Positions 34,340-42,953 of a DNA stretch of 44,374 nucleotides are shown here, piece after piece. The stretch's first letter is position 1. Each line of letters starts with the position of its first letter. The notes beneath the pieces were generated by a model. The model was not told the origin of the DNA and made no database searches. It saw only the letters and a list, made by a program, of their open reading frames with translations. Location of the stretch: positions 1-44,374 of the forward strand of contig WRIV01000017.1 in NCBI GenBank assembly GCA_009782555.1, in the 5' to 3' direction. The position numbers and the translations under genes are program-made. This DNA is from Treponema sp. (GTDB lineage: Bacteria > Spirochaetota > Spirochaetia > Treponematales > Breznakiellaceae).

Positions 34340-36198
34340 TTCGGCGGGATCACCGAAAGATGAAGTTCATCAAGCTGTTTTTGTTCCACTTCGCCGGGAC
34401 AGTTGTCCATGGGGCTCCCGGCAAAAGAGTTTTTTGGAAAGGCGATCACTTCCTTTATCGAAGTTTCCCCTGCCATAAGCATTACCAGCCGGTCCAGTCC
34501 GGGGGCTATGCCGCCGTGGGGGGGCGCTCCGTATTTGAAAGCATTGGTAAGAAAACCAAATTTTGTTTCTGCTTCCTCGGCACTGATCCCCACGATGGAA
34601 AAGATCCGTTTTTGCAGATCCGGATCATGGATTCTAATGGAACCTGAAGCCAGTTCGTAACCGTTAAGGACCAAATCGTAAAGATCCCCTTTGACCGAAC
34701 CGGGATCCGATTCCAGACTGGTATGGTATTGTTCCTGGGGGTAAGAAAACATATGGTGCGCCGTTTCCCAGTGCTGATTATCCTCGTTGTATTCGAAGAG
34801 GGGAAAATCCACGATCCACACAAATTCAAAGACTGCGGGTTTGGTTATTCCATTTTTCGGCAATGCTATTAGGCCCAAGTCTTTGCCGAGTTTAGATCGG
34901 ACCGCCCCCAGGGCAGTGTTGGCAATTTTCCGTTTTGCGTCCGCCGTTAAGAGAATAAAGTCTCCCGGCTTTGCTCCTAAACCATTTGTTATAGCCTTTG
35001 GTAATTCTTTATTTGAAGAACCTGATGGATCCAGAGAGCCGGCATTGGTAAAGAATTTTGAGACACCTCCTTCCAGAAGGGGAACAGCTTCGGTTCCGGC
35101 AACCTTCATCCAGGCCAGCCCCTTGGTTTTGTAGATTTTTGCGTGGCCTTCCAGTTCTTCGATCTGTTTGCGGGAATAGCTGCCATTTTTTCCAAAAGCA
35201 GCGGTGGGAATCACCAGGGCTTTTACCGCTCCGCCGGCAGCCAGGGCATCTTTAAAGGCCTGGAAATTTCCCGCTGCCGTGTAGGGGCTAAAGTCCTGCA
35301 GGGGAAGGGCAAAACGGAGGTCCGGTTTGTCGGTGCCGTAGGTTTCCATGGCTTCTTCATAACTTAAACGTTTAAAATGGGCAGGGAGATCCAGGCCAAG
35401 TGTTTTCTTGAACACATGACCCATAAGAGCTTCGGTCATGGCAAGCACATCGTCACGGTTAACAAAACTCATCTCAATATCGATCTGGGTGAACTCCGGC
35501 TGCCGGTCTCCCCGGGCGTCTTCATCCCGGTAGCACCGGGCTATCTGAAAGTATTTGTCGAACCCGGAAACCATAAGGAGCTGCTTGTACAATTGGGGGG
35601 ACTGGGGCAGGGCGTAAAATTTGCCCGAATACAGCCGGGAAGGAACCAGGTAATCCCGGGCCCCTTCGGGGGTGGATCGGATAAAAGTGGGAGTCTCAAT
35701 TTCGTAAAAACCGTTGGCGTCCATCCATTCCCGAACAGCAAAGGCTGTTTCATGGCGGAGCTTTAAGCGCTGCTGCATCCCTGTTGAACGAAGGTCCAAG
35801 TAACGGTATGTCAGGCGGAGTTCTTCTCCGGCATTGCTTTTTTCTTCAATCTGGAACGGAAGAGTTTCACATTTGTTTAAAATTACCAGCTTTTCTACGG
35901 CCACTTCAATTTCGCCGGTTGCCATATCGGGGTTTATCATTGAATCGGGCCGGGCCCGGACCACGCCTTTTACGGCAATACAGTATTCGTTGTGAAGCTC
36001 TTCCGCCAGGGCGGTAAGTTCCGCCGGAGCGTCCTGGTCAATTACCGTTTGAGTAATGCCGTAACGATCCCGCAGGTTGATAAAAATAATGCCCCCATGA
36101 TCCCGCTTGCGGTTGACCCATCCGTTCAGAGTAACGGTTTTTCCCGCATCGGCCCGTCGCAATGCGCCGCAGTTGGCGGTCCTTCTGTACTGTTCCAT
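34336..36198 (-). CDS. aspS: Aspartyl-tRNA synthetase
   Basis: Class II synthetase of 620 residues, bacterial size. OB-fold anticodon domain at the start (TVTLNGWVNRKRDHGGIIFINLRD), class II motif 2 FDKYFQIARCYRDEDARGDRQPEFTQIDIEM, GAD insertion domain in the middle, and motif 3 GGIAPGLDRLVMLMAGE. Whether it also charges tRNA-Asn is not visible. No SD before ATG 36198; TATCAT lies six bases upstream, so perhaps leaderless. Divergent from the ferredoxin gene. Confidence 0.97.
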   Translation of the reverse strand: MEQYRRTANCGALRRADAGKTVTLNGWVNRKRDHGGIIFINLRDRYGITQTVIDQDAPAELTALAEELHNEYCIAVKGVVRARPDSMINPDMATGEIEVAVEKLVILNKCETLPFQIEEKSNAGEELRLTYRYLDLRSTGMQQRLKLRHETAFAVREWMDANGFYEIETPTFIRSTPEGARDYLVPSRLYSGKFYALPQSPQLYKQLLMVSGFDKYFQIARCYRDEDARGDRQPEFTQIDIEMSFVNRDDVLAMTEALMGHVFKKTLGLDLPAHFKRLSYEEAMETYGTDKPDLRFALPLQDFSPYTAAGNFQAFKDALAAGGAVKALVIPTAAFGKNGSYSRKQIEELEGHAKIYKTKGLAWMKVAGTEAVPLLEGGVSKFFTNAGSLDPSGSSNKELPKAITNGLGAKPGDFILLTADAKRKIANTALGAVRSKLGKDLGLIALPKNGITKPAVFEFVWIVDFPLFEYNEDNQHWETAHHMFSYPQEQYHTSLESDPGSVKGDLYDLVLNGYELASGSIRIHDPDLQKRIFSIVGISAEEAETKFGFLTNAFKYGAPPHGGIAPGLDRLVMLMAGETSIKEVIAFPKNSFAGSPMDNCPGEVEQKQLDELHLSVIPPK

Positions 36199-36251
36199 GG
36201 TTCAATGATAAAGGATATAGAGAGGTCATTAAAGTGCTTTTCTCAAACAGC

Positions 36252-36280
36252 TTGAGAATCTTTCAAGGATATGCTATAGT
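36252..36280 (+). promoter_or_regulatory. Promoter of the ferredoxin gene
   Basis: TTGAGA (36252-36257), a 17-base spacer and TATAGT (36275-36280), about 34 bases before the ATG. The -35 is one arm of TCTCAA-ACAGC-TTGAGA (36241-36257). Confidence 0.65.
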
Positions 36281-36313
36281 TACCGAAATTCACTGTATAT
36301 AAAGAGGTAACCA

Positions 36314-36484
36314 ATGGCTTACAAAATCAACGATGCCTGTGTAAATTGCGGCTCCTGCGACAGCGAATGTCCCGTGGAAGCTATTTCCGAAAAGGACGAC
36401 GCCCGGTGGATTGATCCGGGAAAATGCACGGATTGCGGCTCTTGTGCCGCTGTTTGTCCGACGGAAGCCATCGTCGCAGGCTAA
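36314..36484 (+). CDS. 2[4Fe-4S] ferredoxin
   Basis: A 56-residue clostridial-type ferredoxin. Two cluster motifs: CVNCGSCDSECP and CTDCGSCAAVCP, each CxxCxxCxxxCP. Electron carrier for anaerobic metabolism, cytoplasmic. GAGG is seven bases before ATG 36314, and a good promoter precedes it. The following peptidase frame overlaps its 3' end in another frame. Too short for a typical ORF cut-off but unmistakable. Confidence 0.95.
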   Translation: MAYKINDACVNCGSCDSECPVEAISEKDDARWIDPGKCTDCGSCAAVCPTEAIVAG

Positions 36485-37422
36485 ACAGGCGGGAATCGAT
36501 TATAAAACGTTTTGTTTTGACCTTTCTGATCCTCCTTATTTTTGCAGAGTTAAGCAAAAATTTGGGGGCGCAGGAAGGCGAAACGTTTCCTTCCATAAAT
36601 AGGCTTGATGTCCGCGATACGGCTTTTAAGCAATACCTGGCAGATGTCGAATCCGCCCGCCGCCGTCTTTTCGGTCAAAACCAGAACAAAGAGGAACTGA
36701 GCGGGTTTTTACGGCTCTATGCTTATACTCCCAAAGAAGATGAAGATATTTTTCGTCTTTCCGCCCGGTGCAATGTGCCCTATGCCGCCTTGGCCAGTTT
36801 GAACCGGATAGATCATCCCGATCTGCTTAGGGGTTCACTGCTGCTTCCCACCGTACCGGGGCTGTTTGTTCCGGAAAATCCCTCCAGTGATCTGGAACGG
36901 TTGATCTCCGGATCAAGGGAAATGGAAGGAGGGACGATCATCACGGTCCGTACCGGGGGCCGTTCGGAACGATTCCTGTTTTTTCCAGGCATGGATTATA
37001 CCCCCACGGAGAGGAGTTTTTTCCTTAACCGGGGGTTTCGGTTTCCTTTGCGCAGTTACCGGATTTCCAGTTCCTTTGGAATGCGGCCCAATCCTTTTAC
37101 CGGAAGGCCCCAAATCCATAACGGTGTGGATCTGGCCGCTCCCGTCGGAACGGATGTATACGCCGCCAGGGGCGGTAAAGTAGTTGAAATGGGAACCGAT
37201 CCGGTCTACGGCAACTATATCATCATCGTCCATGAGGATAACTGGGTAAGCCTCTACGGGCATCTTTCTTCGTTTTCAACCAGTCAGCACAACACTGTTA
37301 CGCCCAACAGCATTATCGGCAAGGTCGGTACCACCGGTCAGTCCACGGGACCTCATCTTCATTTTGAACTGCGAAAAAACGGTACCGCACTGGATCCCAC
37401 ACGGCTTCTTTTTAAAGAATAG
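36454..37422 (+). CDS. M23-family peptidase with LysM-like domain
   Basis: Exported peptidoglycan endopeptidase. Hydrophobic signal segment VLTFLILLIFAELSKNLGA, then a LysM-like region (YAYTPKEDEDIFRLSARCNVPYAALASLNRI), then LytM/M23 with HNGVDLAAPVG, and GPHLHFELR near the end: His and Asp zinc ligands present. The start is uncertain: no ATG/GTG lies close to the signal peptide. TTG 36454 inside the ferredoxin gene gives a plausible long n-region; ATT 36499 would sit directly before IKRFVLTF. An ATG at 36424 adds a Cys-rich stretch that looks like shadow coding of the ferredoxin. It is likely cotranscribed with the ferredoxin. Confidence 0.8.
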   Translation: MSDGSHRRRLNRRESIIKRFVLTFLILLIFAELSKNLGAQEGETFPSINRLDVRDTAFKQYLADVESARRRLFGQNQNKEELSGFLRLYAYTPKEDEDIFRLSARCNVPYAALASLNRIDHPDLLRGSLLLPTVPGLFVPENPSSDLERLISGSREMEGGTIITVRTGGRSERFLFFPGMDYTPTERSFFLNRGFRFPLRSYRISSSFGMRPNPFTGRPQIHNGVDLAAPVGTDVYAARGGKVVEMGTDPVYGNYIIIVHEDNWVSLYGHLSSFSTSQHNTVTPNSIIGKVGTTGQSTGPHLHFELRKNGTALDPTRLLFKE

Positions 37423-37440
37423 GGCCGGGCAGATACTTTG

Positions 37441-40176
37441 CTATATAAGTTTATGCTCTTTAGCGGCGGCGGTCAGGGCGCTGTTCCAATAATGAGCGGA
37501 AAGAAAGGCCCGTTTGGTATCGTTGTTGTCTATACGGCTGGCCCGCCTTTGGAGCCGCTTAAAGGCAATGCTAATGGCGGTATTCAAGTCTACCTCGGGA
37601 GCTCCTGTATGCTTGAGTATCCAATAGTATGAATACAGGTAAAATGTGTCATTGGGGTCCGTTTCGGGCAGTTCGTCCCTCATGATCCGTTGCATTTCCC
37701 GGATCGCCTCGTCCCGATCAATGGTTTTTTCGGCTCCTTTTTCTTTGCTCATGTGGCAAAGCGCCAAAACCCGGAATGTATGGATCATTCTGCCGCAAAG
37801 ATCCTTAAAGGGAAAAAGAAATAATTCGGATTGATAAAAACCGCTGCGCCAGTCGGGCTGTTCTATCAGTAAAAACCGCTCTTCCATTTCGGTTTGATCT
37901 TGATTATTGGCCAATTCTAATACTTTTTGATAATTTCCGCAAATAAAGGCCGCCTCGATTTGAAAGATCTGAGCATCGGGCCCTTCGGCGTTTCCGGTAT
38001 ACGGTACTGCTTTGCGGTGGAGATAAACACCGGCCCGGTAGATCCAGGCATCCACGGTTTCTTCAAAGGATTGTGTACCGGGTCCCACGAGGTTACCGCG
38101 GAGTTCCTTAAATATGCCCAGGGCTTCCTGGTAAAACCCGGTCTCGAAGCAGAGGCGGCCTTCCAAAAAACGGCTTCGGTCCGCCCAGCCGGGAAGAACC
38201 GCTTCTAAAGACGATTCCCGGGACCTTGCCGCCAGCCGCCTTGCATTGGAAATATTGCCGAAGATAAAATGAGCCGCCGCTGCATAATAGGAGGAGATCC
38301 CCAATTCCACCAGATCTCTGGATTTTTCCGCGTTTTCTATGGCAAAGGAAAAATAGTCGATAGCGTCTGAAAGCCGGTAATTGGCAAATTGTACCAATGA
38401 GAAGAGACGGTAAATCCGGGCCAGGCCCCGGTTTTCATTTTCGTTTTGGGAAATGAGCATGGCTTCCTTAACCGAATCTTCAGCCGCCCGGATTTCACCA
38501 ATACCCAAATAATACGAAGCGGCGTTGGCAAAGGCTCTGGCCCGGATACCGGGAGACCCGGAAATACCGGAAAGAGCATCCCTAAAGGCTTCTTCTATTT
38601 CAACCCTGCCCCCGTGGCATAACGCCCTTTGGGTTTTGATGATCGAAATAAGGGCTTTTTCATTTTCCTTTCCTGTTATCTGGGCAAAAGTTCCTTTTTG
38701 CAGCGCTTTTTCGATGCTGCAAAAAGTTCCGTTTACAATGTCGGCGCTGATTGAATCCAGGATCAGGTTATCGTCCCCCCGGGAGCCTAAATCGGCCAAA
38801 GCAGTAAGGAGGGGAAAACAGGGCTTAAGGCGAAAATTGCCGACCCAGGCTAGAAGCCGGCGGCGAACCAGGGCATGAACCGTTTCCGCATCTTTGCCCA
38901 GAGCTTTCTCCGCCCGGCTGGTAAAATCAACCCCTTCAATGGCTTCCAGCCGGGAAAGGATGGACATTGATTTTTCTACCATGGCGGGGTTTTTTCCTTC
39001 TTCCTGCAGGAGATGGGAAATAAGAAAAGAAGGAAAATAACGGATAAGAAGGACACAACAATACCCAATCTCCCAGAGATCCCGGGGCAGTGCCGGCATA
39101 TTCTTTTGGGGGTTAAGTTTTTCGGGGGTGAATTTTACAATTCGGGGAAAAAGTTCTTCCCATGATTCCAGAGTCTTTAGTTCGGTGGCGGTACCGTATA
39201 TTCGTAGCCGCTCTCTGGCGGGCCGGGCAAAATGGGCTTTTTGAATAAAAATTCTTGCCGAAGAATCGGCATCCTGGATGTTTTCCAGGATCATCATGGG
39301 TTTTATGGATCGTTTTTCCGCCGCCAACTGGTACGATTCCAGAAGCAGGGAAAGAAATTGTTCTCCCCCCTTGAGGGAAAATTCCGAAAGCTCATCCCGC
39401 AGCCGTTCCTGAAACAAAATTTTCCCCAGTATCTCCAAACGGTTTTTTAAACCGGACAATTTGTCCCCCGTCCCTTCTCCTTCCATAAGAGATTTTATTT
39501 CCGGCGAAAAGGCATCCACAAAACAGGTAACGGCGGTGGTTTTTTCTTTAAAGCGGACCAGGAGGGGAGGAAAGCCTTTCATTTGTTCTTCACAGTACCG
39601 GTATAGGCCTTCTCCTTTGCCAATTCGTTCATCCCCGACAATGATGGTATTGCTGCTTGAGCCCTGTTTTAGATAGGTCCGGATTTTTTCGGAATTCTTT
39701 TTTTCCCTGCTTTGCGTTTCTGCCGCATCTCCGAACTTTCGGATGGTTCGTACCTGCGAAAAACCGGTAATGGGGTTTTCGCCCGTCAAGGCTTCGTCAA
39801 AGTCGATATACGATTTCAGGGCGCTCTTGATTTCCGGGGAACACCAAATTCCGGTTCCCTGAAGATCCGAAGAAGGCATCTGGGCAAGGATATCTTCTTC
39901 GGGGATTTGTTCTCCGATAACACACACATGGCCATAGAGTTCCGATGCGGTCTTTTCCAGTATCTTCTTAAATTCTTCCAGGACGCAGAGGACATCCAGC
40001 CAAAAGCCAATGGTATGCCGGTCAAAAACAGCGGTAATGAGTTTTTGCTCAATCCTCACTTTGCCGCCGTATCCTTCTATGACTTCAATGATGGATTTTT
40101 CAAGGTCCTTGAGCAGCCTGGGCCTGGTCCGGCGGAGTTGTGACTGATAGCGCAGGGAAAAGATCAGTTGAATCAT
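37441..40176 (-). CDS. Large TPR-rich protein with degenerate P-loop and cyclase-like N-terminus
   Basis: A 911-residue cytoplasmic protein I cannot name. The N-terminal ~150 residues (LLKDLEKSIIEVIEGYGGKVRIEQKLITAVF) recall the layout of a class III cyclase or a degenerate version. A P-loop-like GDERIGKGEG lies at 181-190, lacking the usual GKT/S. The middle resembles STAND/AAA-type ATPase modules (MILENIQDADSSARIFIQKAH, LRIYGTATELKTLE). From about residue 500 the protein is TPR-like helices (ARAFANAASYYLGIGEIRAAEDSVKEAM, FSFAIENAEKSRDLVELGISSYYAAAAHF). Such architecture fits a signalling scaffold or MalT-like regulator, but no DNA-binding motif is seen. Confidence 0.7.
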   Translation of the reverse strand: MIQLIFSLRYQSQLRRTRPRLLKDLEKSIIEVIEGYGGKVRIEQKLITAVFDRHTIGFWLDVLCVLEEFKKILEKTASELYGHVCVIGEQIPEEDILAQMPSSDLQGTGIWCSPEIKSALKSYIDFDEALTGENPITGFSQVRTIRKFGDAAETQSREKKNSEKIRTYLKQGSSSNTIIVGDERIGKGEGLYRYCEEQMKGFPPLLVRFKEKTTAVTCFVDAFSPEIKSLMEGEGTGDKLSGLKNRLEILGKILFQERLRDELSEFSLKGGEQFLSLLLESYQLAAEKRSIKPMMILENIQDADSSARIFIQKAHFARPARERLRIYGTATELKTLESWEELFPRIVKFTPEKLNPQKNMPALPRDLWEIGYCCVLLIRYFPSFLISHLLQEEGKNPAMVEKSMSILSRLEAIEGVDFTSRAEKALGKDAETVHALVRRRLLAWVGNFRLKPCFPLLTALADLGSRGDDNLILDSISADIVNGTFCSIEKALQKGTFAQITGKENEKALISIIKTQRALCHGGRVEIEEAFRDALSGISGSPGIRARAFANAASYYLGIGEIRAAEDSVKEAMLISQNENENRGLARIYRLFSLVQFANYRLSDAIDYFSFAIENAEKSRDLVELGISSYYAAAAHFIFGNISNARRLAARSRESSLEAVLPGWADRSRFLEGRLCFETGFYQEALGIFKELRGNLVGPGTQSFEETVDAWIYRAGVYLHRKAVPYTGNAEGPDAQIFQIEAAFICGNYQKVLELANNQDQTEMEERFLLIEQPDWRSGFYQSELFLFPFKDLCGRMIHTFRVLALCHMSKEKGAEKTIDRDEAIREMQRIMRDELPETDPNDTFYLYSYYWILKHTGAPEVDLNTAISIAFKRLQRRASRIDNNDTKRAFLSAHYWNSALTAAAKEHKLI

Positions 40177-40234
40177 ATTCTGCCCGCAGTATACCGTACT
40201 ATGGGCTTCCTGAATATAAAAACAGGAAAAATAC

Positions 40235-40261
40235 TTGTAAATCCGTCTTTTTTCCGATAAT
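40235..40261 (+). promoter_or_regulatory. Probable argF promoter
   Basis: TTGTAA (40235-40240) and GATAAT (40256-40261), spacer 15; the -10 ends eight bases before ATG 40270 and there is no SD, suggesting a leaderless message. Confidence 0.4.
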
Positions 40262-40269
40262 TATGTGGT

Positions 40270-41220
40270 ATGGATAGCTTAAAGGGCCGTTCCCTTCTGA
40301 CATGGCTTGACTACGAAGCCGATGAAATCCGTTTTTTGCTGGACCTGTCAAGGCAGGTAAAAGAAGATCGTGTAAATGGACACAAAAAACCGCCCCAGCA
40401 GCGTTTTACCGGCAAAACCCTGGCCCTGCTTTTTGAAAAACGATCCACCCGGACACGCTGCGCCTTTGAAACCGCCTTTGGCGAGGAAGGAGGCCATCCC
40501 GTATTTTTGTCTACCGCGGATATTCAGCTGGGGGACAAGGAATCCATTGAAGATACCGCCCGGGTGCTGGGACGTATGTTCAGCGCTATCCAGTTCCGGG
40601 GTTTTAAGCAGTCCACCGTGGAAGCACTGGCGGTATATTCCAGTATTCCGGTCTATAACGGCCTTACCGATGATTTCCACCCCACTCAGGTCCTGGCGGA
40701 TATTATGTCCATGGAAGAAAACTTCGGTTCCCTCAAGGGCAGAAAACTTTGTTTTGTGGGGGATGGCAGGAACAATGTGGCCCGGTCCCTCATGGTGATT
40801 AGCGCCAAGCTCGGAGTCCATTTTACCGTCATCACTCCCCCGGAACTGAATCCCGACGAAACCTTACTCGAACGCTGCCTTTCCTTTTCGGCGGTCTCCG
40901 GATCGGAACTCCGTGTTACCCCGGATACCTCCGAAACAGCGGGAGCCGATGCGATCTATACCGATGTGTGGGCCTCCATGGGAGAAGAGGACAAAAAAGC
41001 TCAAAGGACAGCCCTGTTACACCCCTATCAGGTAAATAAAACCCTGATGGCAAAGACAGGCCGTCCTGATACGATTTTTCTTCACTGTCTGCCTGCGGTA
41101 AAAGGGGAAGAGGTAACGGCGGAAATAATAGAAGGCCCCATGAGCCGGGTCTGGGACGAGGCGGAAAACCGTAAACATACTATTAAGGCGATAATGCTTG
41201 CCACTTTGGGGTGTTTGTAG
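40270..41220 (+). CDS. argF: Ornithine carbamoyltransferase
   Basis: Makes citrulline from ornithine and carbamoyl phosphate; anabolic (arginine synthesis) or catabolic (arginine deiminase) use cannot be separated here. Carbamoyl-phosphate site KRSTRTRCAFE, DDFHPTQVLADI, and ornithine-site HCLPAVKGEEVT are all present. 316 residues, typical. No other arginine gene lies next to it in the window. Confidence 0.94.
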   Translation: MDSLKGRSLLTWLDYEADEIRFLLDLSRQVKEDRVNGHKKPPQQRFTGKTLALLFEKRSTRTRCAFETAFGEEGGHPVFLSTADIQLGDKESIEDTARVLGRMFSAIQFRGFKQSTVEALAVYSSIPVYNGLTDDFHPTQVLADIMSMEENFGSLKGRKLCFVGDGRNNVARSLMVISAKLGVHFTVITPPELNPDETLLERCLSFSAVSGSELRVTPDTSETAGADAIYTDVWASMGEEDKKAQRTALLHPYQVNKTLMAKTGRPDTIFLHCLPAVKGEEVTAEIIEGPMSRVWDEAENRKHTIKAIMLATLGCL

Positions 41221-41254
41221 TATCATAAGCAGGTGAATTAAGAAGGAGTCGATA

Positions 41255-41740
41255 ATGAAGGGAAAACTGGTTTTAGTAAGTTTTTTTGCGGCTTTATTGG
41301 GTTTTTGCGGTTTTATGGCCCTAAACGCTCCGGCTGTTTCGGCCCAACAACATTTACCGACACAGGAAGAACGCTGGGGCCCGGCCAATACATCCGAACT
41401 ATACTATGTTAATGTCCCCATAGAAAAGGTGTACCCTTACCGTTTGGGCTATGTGGTGTTGTTCCGCAAGGGAGTTAACTCTTTGGGGCGGGCTTATATC
41501 CCCTATGAGTGGTTCAAAGTTAGTATTGGAAAAGCTCTGCTCATTCATTTGGGTGACGGTCCAACCTGGCCCTGTATGTCGGTTTTCTACAAGGAGGGAG
41601 CCTTTTATGGGGTAAAACTCTATGTGGCCAAAAGGCAAAGCCACCTGACCTGGGGCAGTATCCCTTCTACCGTCAATTTGGATGATCGTTTTCAAGGGGT
41701 AGAAGCGATTGATCTTGGTTTTGATGCAGACCAGCAATGA
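41255..41740 (+). CDS. Secreted protein of unknown function
   Basis: A 161-residue protein with a Sec signal peptide (MKGKLVLVSFFAALLGFCGFMALNAPAVSA, cleavage near residue 30). The mature part is aromatic-rich with strand-like blocks (ELYYVNVPIEKVYPYRLGYVVLFRKG, LTWGSIPSTVNLDD) and no recognised family. AAGGAG lies upstream of ATG 41255. The M24-peptidase gene starts within its 3' end. Confidence 0.75.
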   Translation: MKGKLVLVSFFAALLGFCGFMALNAPAVSAQQHLPTQEERWGPANTSELYYVNVPIEKVYPYRLGYVVLFRKGVNSLGRAYIPYEWFKVSIGKALLIHLGDGPTWPCMSVFYKEGAFYGVKLYVAKRQSHLTWGSIPSTVNLDDRFQGVEAIDLGFDADQQ

Positions 41741-42938
41741 ACCCTCTGATGCAGTAAAGCTAATCGCCGAAATACAGAAAGCCATCCGTGAAGAAGGACT
41801 TGACGGATGGCTTTTTTGTAATTTCCGCTGCCGGGACCGGCTTGCTAGCGAAATCCTCTGCCGCCCGGAAAATTTAATCAACACCCGGTTCTGGTTTTAT
41901 GCAGTCCCCTCTTCCGGTGAACCTTTAGGACTGGTCCATGCCATAGAACCGGATCACCTGGAAGGACTTCCGGGTACCATTCGATCCTATTCCGGCAGAG
42001 AAGAGCTTCTTGGCCTTTTGGCTCCCCTGGCAGAAAAACGCTGGGCTGCTCATATATCGGAAAGTATCAGCGCCGTATCATTTTTGGATGCGGGGATGTA
42101 CACGGTCCTTTCCAAAGCCGGTCTTATACTGGTTTCCGCCGAAAATATGATCCAGCGCCTCAAGGGCGTTCTGGACCAGGAAGGTATTGCTTCCCATGAA
42201 CGGGCCTCCGCTGCTCTGTACGGTATTGTGGAAAAAGCCTGGGACTATGCCGGTTTTTCCTACAAAAATGGTACCTCCATTTATGAAGGAGAGCTCCGGC
42301 AGGTCATGGAGGATGAATTGACCCGCTTGAATTTGGTTAGGAATCATCCTCCCCAGGCAGCGGCGGGGATCAACAGCGCCAATCCCCACTATGACTGCAG
42401 GGGCCGTGGATCGATAATCCGGAAAGGAGATATTATCCAGTTGGACCTTTGGGCCAAGGAACAGTTTCCCAGAGCCGGAAATGCCGGCATTTATGCCGAT
42501 ATTTCCTGGGCGGGGGTTTACGGCAAAAAGGCTGGTCTGGAAGAGGAAAGAGCCTTTGCGGATTTGGTGGAAGTCCGGGAAGCGGTCCTTGGTTTTATAG
42601 ACGAGACCTTTGCCGGAAATAAGACGCTGACTGGCGCTGAAATAGATGCATACTGCCGTTCCCTTCTCTGCGCCAAAGGCTATGCCGGAGCAATCAGGCA
42701 CCGGACCGGACACGGCATTGATACGGAAACCCACGGTTCCGGAGTGAATATTGACTCGGTTGAATTTCCCGATGCCCGCCGTCTGCTGGAAGGTTCTTGT
42801 TTTTCCCTGGAACCGGGAATCTACTTTTCCGGGTATGGTTTTAGGACCGAAGTGAATGTGTATATTGCCGGGGGTCGGCCCGTTATTTCGGGCCCCGGCG
42901 CAGGACAGGGCCGGCAATTTTCGCTGCTAACCTGTTAG
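41724..42938 (+). CDS. M24-family metallopeptidase (Xaa-Pro aminopeptidase-like)
   Basis: Cytoplasmic aminopeptidase of 405 residues. The N-terminal half is a creatinase-type domain (GLDGWLFCNFRCRDRLASEIL). The C-terminal half is a pita-bread M24 fold whose metal ligands are visible: Asp in QLDLWAKEQ, Asp in IYADISWAG, His in RTGHGIDTETHG, Glu in LEPGIYF and Glu in RTEVNVYI. Start ATG 41724 overlaps the previous gene by 17 bases; TTG 41709 is also open. It could be an Xaa-Pro peptidase or a related enzyme. Confidence 0.83.
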   Translation: MQTSNEPSDAVKLIAEIQKAIREEGLDGWLFCNFRCRDRLASEILCRPENLINTRFWFYAVPSSGEPLGLVHAIEPDHLEGLPGTIRSYSGREELLGLLAPLAEKRWAAHISESISAVSFLDAGMYTVLSKAGLILVSAENMIQRLKGVLDQEGIASHERASAALYGIVEKAWDYAGFSYKNGTSIYEGELRQVMEDELTRLNLVRNHPPQAAAGINSANPHYDCRGRGSIIRKGDIIQLDLWAKEQFPRAGNAGIYADISWAGVYGKKAGLEEERAFADLVEVREAVLGFIDETFAGNKTLTGAEIDAYCRSLLCAKGYAGAIRHRTGHGIDTETHGSGVNIDSVEFPDARRLLEGSCFSLEPGIYFSGYGFRTEVNVYIAGGRPVISGPGAGQGRQFSLLTC

Positions 42939-42953
42939 GTGTGGAGTAAGATT

